Origin: an uncultured Oscillospiraceae bacterium
Lineage (GTDB): Bacteria; Bacillota; Clostridia; Oscillospirales; Oscillospiraceae
Assembly: GCA_934597585.1 (NCBI GenBank)
Contig: CAKTSA010000008.1
Coordinates: 1 to 60,920 of the forward strand
Direction of reading: 5' to 3'
DNA length: 60,920 nucleotides
The notes below the pieces were generated by a model. The model had not been told where the DNA came from. It worked only from the letters and a program-made list of their open reading frames with translations, and did no database searches. The position numbers were made by a program, and so were the translations under genes. Positions 59,570 to 60,920 of the stretch are shown here, in pieces. Position 1 is the first letter of the stretch; each line of letters begins with the position of its first letter.

Positions 59570-59590
59570 TACCCCTTACCGTACCCCTTA
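59570..59590 (+). repeat. Candidate right integrase arm sites
   Basis: TACCCCTTA at 59570-59578 and 59582-59590, 12 bp apart, in the same context (GGG.AAATACCCCTTA..GTACCCCT.ACAG) as the left pair at 43646-43666. Confidence 0.5.
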
Positions 59591-59695
59591 CAGCTTTTAC
59601 AACATGATACAGCATTTACAGCCCGAACCCGCAAACCGTTGGAAATACAGGCTTTTTGCAACAGCATGATACATCATGTTACAGCCCTTTTCCAA

Positions 59696-59721
59696 TTCAA
59701 ATCCGGGTGTCACCTCCAGAT
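59696..59721 (+). repeat. attR, 26-bp core
   Basis: Identical to the tRNA-Cys 3' end at 43563-43588. It lies between element A and the second element to its right. Confidence 0.92.
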
Positions 59722-59757
59722 AAAGCTCCCGAAACACCTGTGTTTCGGGAGCTTTTT
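59722..59757 (+). terminator. Terminator directly after attR
   Basis: Stem AAAGCTCCCGAAACAC / GTGTTTCGGGAGCTTT with CT loop, then T5. It may be the original tRNA-Cys terminator displaced by element A, or belong to element B. Confidence 0.85.
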
Positions 59758-59773
59758 CATGCCCGAAAACAGG

Positions 59774-59797
59774 TTTTAGCCTTATTTTTAGCCTTAT
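59774..59797 (+). repeat. Tandem 12-bp repeat beside the second integrase
   Basis: TTTTAGCCTTAT occurs twice in tandem. The 12-bp period equals that of the TACCCCTTA pairs of element A, suggesting arm sites of the second integrase. Confidence 0.45.
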
Positions 59798-59801
59798 TGG
59801 G

Positions 59802-60920
59802 TCAACCGGCGGAAACTGTGCGGATAAAACGCTCCATGCGGTCGGCACTTTCGCGCTTCATCTGGTCAGTCACATGGCCGTACACGTCCAGTGTAAAGGC
59901 CGCTGTGGCGTGGCCCAGGTTACCCTGCACTGTCTTGATATCGTCGCCAGCGCGGATCGCGGCGACTGCGTAGGAGTGACGCAGGTCGTGGAAACGGGCA
60001 TCGGGACAACCGATGGCCGCGACGATACGCTTGTATTCGCGGTAGACTGTCGGCTTTGTCAGGTGCGTCCCGAACTCATTGGTAAAGACCAGACCTTCCG
60101 GATTTTGCCAGTCACTGCCCAGCAGGAGCTTCTGCTGCATTTGCCATCGGCGCTGCTGCTGCAACCGGGCAAGGACAGTCTGTGCTGCGGCGATGGTACG
60201 GCTTCGGCCATTCTTCGGAGAAACAAGCTCATAGCCCTTGCTCCCCTTGTCCTGATGCAGCTGCATTTGCTTTTCCACAGAGATGATACCTGTATGAAAG
60301 TCAATGCAGTCCCATGTCAGGCCCAGTACCTCGCCCTCACGCATGCCGGTGAACAGTGTCAGGATAAACAGCGTTTCAAATCGGTTCCCCTGTATAGCGG
60401 TCAGAAATGCGGTGATCTGCGCATCGTCAAAGGGCTTGATCTTTTTGCGCTCTATCCGCGGCAGGATGCAGGCATCGGCAGGGTTGTATCGCAGATAGCC
60501 GATCAGTACCGCTTGTTGAAGTGCCTTGTGGAGAACGCCATGGACATTCTTCACCGTTTTCGCGGAAAGACCCTCCGGATTTTGCTCGGACGGATCTCCC
60601 ATCGCGTTGTAAAATGCCTGTATCATCGGTGCGCTCAATGCCTCCAACCGCACCGCACCCAACGCTGGCAGAATGTGCAGCCTGATATCGGATTTGTAGA
60701 TGTGTGCCGTTCTGGGCTTCACGCCGCCCAAGTAGGTCTTTGCCCATATCTCCATCCATTGTGCCAATGTCAGCTTGCACGGCGCATGATACACACCATT
60801 GTCGATATCCAGCGTTACCTGCTTCAGCTTCTGCGCCACTTCTTTCTGCGTCTTTCCGGTGATGCTGCGCTGGATCTGCTTGCCCGTGCCGGGGTCGAAA
60901 CCCTCTGTGTAGCGGCCTTG
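59802..60920 (-). CDS. int: Tyrosine integrase of element B (5' end outside window)
   Basis: At least 372 residues; the frame runs unbroken to the window edge (upstream residues read GRYTEGFDPGTGKQIQRS), so the start is missing. Core-binding domain PCKLTLAQWMEIWAKTYLGGVKPRTAHIYKSDIRLHILPALG, catalytic Arg in FTGMREGE, ARFHDLRHSYAVAAIR, GNLGHATAAFTLDVYGH. The C-terminal third is nearly identical to the element A integrase, while the middle differs and lacks a 20-residue insert found there. This points to a shared target site and possible recombination between the genes. Confidence 0.93.
   Translation of the reverse strand, partial: QGRYTEGFDPGTGKQIQRSITGKTQKEVAQKLKQVTLDIDNGVYHAPCKLTLAQWMEIWAKTYLGGVKPRTAHIYKSDIRLHILPALGAVRLEALSAPMIQAFYNAMGDPSEQNPEGLSAKTVKNVHGVLHKALQQAVLIGYLRYNPADACILPRIERKKIKPFDDAQITAFLTAIQGNRFETLFILTLFTGMREGEVLGLTWDCIDFHTGIISVEKQMQLHQDKGSKGYELVSPKNGRSRTIAAAQTVLARLQQQRRWQMQQKLLLGSDWQNPEGLVFTNEFGTHLTKPTVYREYKRIVAAIGCPDARFHDLRHSYAVAAIRAGDDIKTVQGNLGHATAAFTLDVYGHVTDQMKRESADRMERFIRTVSAG

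Larger units (their letters stand above)
43563..59721 (+). mobile_element. Phage-derived integrative element in tRNA-Cys (element A)
   Basis: A 16.2-kb element bounded by identical 26-bp repeats, the left one being the tRNA 3' end. It carries a tyrosine integrase near the right end, two repressor modules, replication-associated DUF6291 genes, TerS/TerL, a minor capsid protein, Gp15 and tape-measure genes, dinD, and a PemK/MazF-like cargo gene. Portal, capsid, protease, tail fibre and lysis genes are not seen. Base composition is more AT-rich than the flanks, most strongly in the repressors and the PemK gene. It may be a deleted prophage or a phage satellite. Confidence 0.85.
59722..60920. mobile_element. 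Left end of a second integrative element (element B)
   Basis: Right of attR lie a terminator, a 12-bp tandem repeat and a second tyrosine integrase gene pointing left, all as expected for another element using the same tRNA-Cys site. The rest lies outside the window. Confidence 0.65.

Overview
The window looks like a GC-rich, spore-forming Clostridia chromosome of the Oscillospiraceae/Ruminococcaceae type. It carries butyrate kinase, a leucine T-box, a SpoIID-like protein with peptidoglycan-binding repeats, a 3D/G5 cell-wall protein, an EF-P/CD1247 pair and the ssnA-ygfK pair. Promoters are strikingly regular: TTGACA-like and TATAAT-like boxes 17 bp apart recur throughout, often as back-to-back divergent pairs. 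The species cannot be fixed from the sequence alone.

Layout. 1-11.1 kb: a PLP lyase with an unknown partner, a GIY-YIG protein, rpsU, leuS behind a T-box, a SpoIID/peptidoglycan-binding pair, an M29 aminopeptidase, a cNMP-binding protein and an ornithine/alanine-type racemase. 11.2-18.4 kb: a DHHW lipoprotein, then an ssnA-ygfK operon with an attenuator-like leader and a REP-associated transposase gene (RAYT) between the two enzymes. 18.5-23.5 kb: a 3D-domain protein, a lipoprotein, pfkA-buk and a Nudix hydrolase. 23.5-31.2 kb: a tight housekeeping operon, smc-ftsY-rph-rdgB-yhbY-nadD/yqeK-rsfS, with repeated 4-bp start/stop overlaps. 31.2-32.7 kb: a cluster of four REP-like palindromes, a TepA-like ClpP-fold protease and a 272-bp MITE-like element. 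32.7-43.3 kb: an orphan ABC solute-binding lipoprotein, a TetR regulator followed by a DUF308-MMPL-heptad-repeat export operon, yqeG, an Xaa-Pro peptidase, efp and a CD1247-like gene.

43.5-59.7 kb: a compact phage-derived element integrated into the 3' end of tRNA-Cys(GCA), bounded by 26-bp identical att repeats. It has a tyrosine integrase, two separate repressor/early-gene modules, a LexA-box-like site in the early promoter, TerS/TerL, a minor capsid protein, Gp15, a tape-measure protein, DinD, and a solitary PemK/MazF-like protein beside attR. Portal, major capsid, protease, tail-tip and lysis genes are not recognisable, although the operon is tightly packed. The element is therefore either a defective prophage remnant or a phage-satellite-like unit. 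Immediately beyond attR a second, related integrase runs off the window edge, so two elements appear to sit in tandem at the same tRNA gene.

The most interesting items are the capsid-less terminase element and its tandem neighbour, the RAYT whose own reading frame contains two REP-like palindromes of the family also found at 31.3 kb, the TA-flanked MITE, and the unassigned attenuator leader of ssnA.
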